This document shows positions 61,849 to 64,000 of a stretch of DNA of 64,000 nucleotides, piece after piece. The notes below the pieces were generated by a model. The model saw only the letters and a list, made by a program, of their open reading frames with translations, had not been told where the DNA came from and made no database searches. Location of the stretch: positions 1,550,001-1,614,000 of the forward strand of contig NZ_CP138333.2 of assembly GCF_038561955.2 (NCBI RefSeq), written 5' to 3'. Origin of the DNA: Salinicoccus sp. Bachu38 (GTDB taxonomy: Bacteria > Bacillota > Bacilli > Staphylococcales > Salinicoccaceae). The translations under genes and the position numbers were made by a program. The first letter of the stretch is position 1; the number at the start of each line of letters is the position of its first letter.

Positions 61849-64000
61849 ATGAAGAATAATGACTTTGTAAATTATATTAAAAACCTATTTTCTCGCAGAG
61901 ATACAGAAAAGGCTCCCATTGAAGGCTCTACCTTCAAAGAGAAATTCAATAGTGTCACCTCGCGCTTTAAAAAAGCCGGTTCCCCTCTCAGGGTATCATT
62001 TTTTACTGCCTATGACACAATCTGGAACATCATCCTCTTTACAGTGCTTGCAGCCACCCTGGTGGGCATACTTGCATTCAGCATCGGCGTCGGCTATTTT
62101 GCAGCCCTCATAAATGATGAGGAGATCCAGCCGGCTGAAGAAGTGAACACGGCGCTGACTGAAATGACGGAGAGCACCACTGTCGCTTTCGGCTCAGGCG
62201 AAGCACTCGGTACTTTGAGGGCAGACCTGATACGGGAGCGTGTAGACTATGAAAATATTTCCCCACATGTCGTTGAAGCACTCATAGCCACCGAGGATGA
62301 ATACTTCTATGAACATAACGGCGTCGTGCCAAAAGCCTTCATGAGAGCCGCACTCCAGCAGGTCGCAGGTTCGGAATCGGGTACAGGCGGCAGTACGCTG
62401 ACGCAGCAGCTGGTAAAAAATCAGCTGCTGACGAATGAAACGACATTCGACCGCAAGGCGACAGAACTCCTGCTTGCATTCCGCGTGGAAAAGCTTCTGT
62501 CCAAGGAAGAAATCCTGGAAGCCTATCTGAACGCCGTATCTTTCGGCCGTAATGCCAACGGCCAGAACATCGCCGGTGTACAGGCTGCTGCAGAAGGAAT
62601 ATTCGGCAAGGATGCAGATGAATTGAACCTCGCGGAAAGTGCCTTCATTGCCGGTCTCCCGCAGAACCCTTATGCATACACTCCTTTCATGCAGGGCGGT
62701 GCAGTCAAGGAGCCAGAATATCTCGAGGCAGGCAAGAACAGGCAGCGCTTCGTATTGGAAAGGATGCTTCTGGAAGGCAAGATCACCCAGGAGGAGCACG
62801 ACGAAGCTGTTGAGTATGACCTGTACGCCAATCTGACCGACAGCGTGACTGTGCCGAACCAGAACTATCCATTCCTGACCGATGAGGTGGAAAGACGCAG
62901 TATAGACATACTTAAGTATCACCTTGCCGAAGAAGATGGCCTGACACGTGAGGATGTCGACTCCACTCCTCTTATCAACCAGGAGTATACAGGCATGGCG
63001 AACACTGCACTGAGAAACCAGGGCTATCATATCGAAACGACAATCGATAAGACGATCTACGACACGATGCAGGATGTAAAGGACAATTCAAGCTACTATT
63101 ATGGATCGAGAAGCATCGAAGACGCTGAGGATGCTACAGAGGAGGAGCAGGAAGCAGGCGATGAAGTGTTCGAACACGAACTTGGCGCCATGCTGAAAGA
63201 CAACCAGACCGGCAAGATCCTCGGTTTCATCGGCGGACGGGACCATGAACGGTCTTCCATCAACCATGCGACCCAGACGAGCCGCCAAGCCGGCTCGACT
63301 ATGAAACCGCTGATCACCTATGGTCCGGCGCTCGATAAAGGACTGATTGCTCCGGATACAGTACTGCTGGATGAAATCTTCACTATACCGAACCCTTACG
63401 GAGACGATTACAGCCCCCGAAACTATGATGTGGATGAGGAATTCGGACTCGTTTCCGCCAAGCATGCACTCAGCAACTCATACAACTTGAGCACTCTGAG
63501 GCTGTGGGCGGATGTCAGACAGCATAACCCTCAGGAGTACTTCCAAAAAATGGACATACCGATCAGTGATACTTTCTATTCCAATGAAGATACACTTGTT
63601 CCATCAATGCCTCTAGGCTCCAACAACATGTCGGTCGAGGACAATGCGAACGCATTCTCCACTTTCGCAAACAACGGCGAAATGGTCGACAGCTACATGA
63701 TCGAATCGATCACCAGCCCGACCGGCGAAGTCATATATGAGCATGAAAGTGAATCCACCCAGGTATTCAAGGATTCTACAGCCTATCTCATGACCGACAT
63801 ACTCAAGGAAACCTTCCAGACCGGTTCCGCCTACTATATCCAGGACTACTACAACAGTGTCAACGACACTTATGACTGGGCGGCCAAGACGGGTACATCA
63901 AACGGATTTGTGGATTCATGGTTCATGGGCTACAATCCAAAAGTCACACTTGGAGTCTGGATGGGATACGACCGTAATATTCCACAGGTGGCCAACCAGG
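61849..64000 (+). CDS. Class A penicillin-binding protein, C-terminus beyond window
   Basis: Bifunctional peptidoglycan synthase, truncated only by the window edge (717 codons visible, no stop). A cytoplasmic N-terminal part precedes a membrane helix (about 62-85). The GT51 glycosyltransferase shows ATEDEYFYEHNG near 147, GGSTLTQQLVKN near 183, RKATELLLAFRVEKLL and LNLAESAFIAGLPQNPYAY. The transpeptidase has SxxK as GSTMKPL (Ser near 483), SxN as SNSYN near 543, and KTGTS near 681. It opens with MKNNDFVNY after GGATAGGAGG. Divergent from tyrS. TATAAT at 61822-61827 may be its -10. Confidence 0.95.
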   Translation, partial: MKNNDFVNYIKNLFSRRDTEKAPIEGSTFKEKFNSVTSRFKKAGSPLRVSFFTAYDTIWNIILFTVLAATLVGILAFSIGVGYFAALINDEEIQPAEEVNTALTEMTESTTVAFGSGEALGTLRADLIRERVDYENISPHVVEALIATEDEYFYEHNGVVPKAFMRAALQQVAGSESGTGGSTLTQQLVKNQLLTNETTFDRKATELLLAFRVEKLLSKEEILEAYLNAVSFGRNANGQNIAGVQAAAEGIFGKDADELNLAESAFIAGLPQNPYAYTPFMQGGAVKEPEYLEAGKNRQRFVLERMLLEGKITQEEHDEAVEYDLYANLTDSVTVPNQNYPFLTDEVERRSIDILKYHLAEEDGLTREDVDSTPLINQEYTGMANTALRNQGYHIETTIDKTIYDTMQDVKDNSSYYYGSRSIEDAEDATEEEQEAGDEVFEHELGAMLKDNQTGKILGFIGGRDHERSSINHATQTSRQAGSTMKPLITYGPALDKGLIAPDTVLLDEIFTIPNPYGDDYSPRNYDVDEEFGLVSAKHALSNSYNLSTLRLWADVRQHNPQEYFQKMDIPISDTFYSNEDTLVPSMPLGSNNMSVEDNANAFSTFANNGEMVDSYMIESITSPTGEVIYEHESESTQVFKDSTAYLMTDILKETFQTGSAYYIQDYYNSVNDTYDWAAKTGTSNGFVDSWFMGYNPKVTLGVWMGYDRNIPQVANQ

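Noticed and set aside
62194-63030. 278-codon minus-strand frame within the PBP gene
   Set aside because: The plus strand encodes all glycosyltransferase motifs in this stretch; the opposite frame has no ribosome site or family resemblance.

Overview
The window looks like chromosome of a low-to-middle-GC Gram-positive coccus of the family Staphylococcaceae, probably a moderately halophilic genus close to Salinicoccus or Jeotgalicoccus. This is an inference. It rests on the gene order pyk-pfkA-accA-accD-malic enzyme-dnaE-nrnA, then ald/usp/ackA/ytxK/tpx, thiI-nifS-ezrA-fRMsr-rpsD and finally tyrS, which follows Staphylococcus and Bacillus. It also rests on strong AGGAGG-type ribosome sites, frequent TTG and GTG starts, and base composition near one half GC by eye. 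No rRNA, tRNA, CRISPR array or insertion sequence was found.

Positions 1-29,570 are core genome: acetate symporter and its DUF485 partner, a lipoprotein, lower glycolysis (pyk, pfkA), carboxyltransferase of acetyl-CoA carboxylase (accA, accD) with a small FadR-like regulator, malic enzyme, DnaE, NrnA, YtpI, YtoI, YtkL, an alcohol dehydrogenase, alanine dehydrogenase, universal stress protein, acetate kinase, YtxK, thiol peroxidase, RDD protein, SppA, NAD kinase, a TSUP exporter, ThiI with NifS, EzrA, free-methionine-sulfoxide reductase, and rpsD behind a consensus promoter and a long leader. The thiol peroxidase has lost its resolving cysteine.

Positions about 29,570-36,010 hold a stripped prophage of roughly 6.4 kb inserted just after the rpsD terminator. 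It keeps an ImmR/ImmA-type switch with palindromic operators, a Cro-like HTH protein, an SPP1-type replication trio (initiator, G39P-like loader, DnaB-type helicase), an ArpU/RinA-type late activator, and a lysis cassette (XhlA, holin, amidase with SH3b domain). Integrase, terminase, portal, capsid and tail genes are all absent; the late activator is followed after only 261 bp by the lysis genes. This is the most unusual unit in the window. It ends in a short structured stretch upstream of a DnaQ-like exonuclease.

Positions 36,800-60,170 are mostly short operons and single genes, many in convergent pairs sharing bidirectional terminators: an AraC regulator with an unusual C-terminal domain, KtrA, an M20 amidohydrolase, two DUF421 membrane proteins, a BCCT osmolyte transporter, GNAT acetyltransferases, hydrolases, a C45-type peptidase, DUF418 protein, cardiolipin synthase, an MFS exporter, M19 dipeptidase, a YjiH transporter with a CcpA-type site, and the LemA/TPM pair. 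The betaine carrier, K+ gating subunit and cardiolipin synthase suit an osmotically challenged organism.

Positions 60,173-64,000 hold tyrS with a complete tyrosine T-box (specifier TAC), a divergent class A penicillin-binding protein that runs off the end, and between them a possible small structured RNA.
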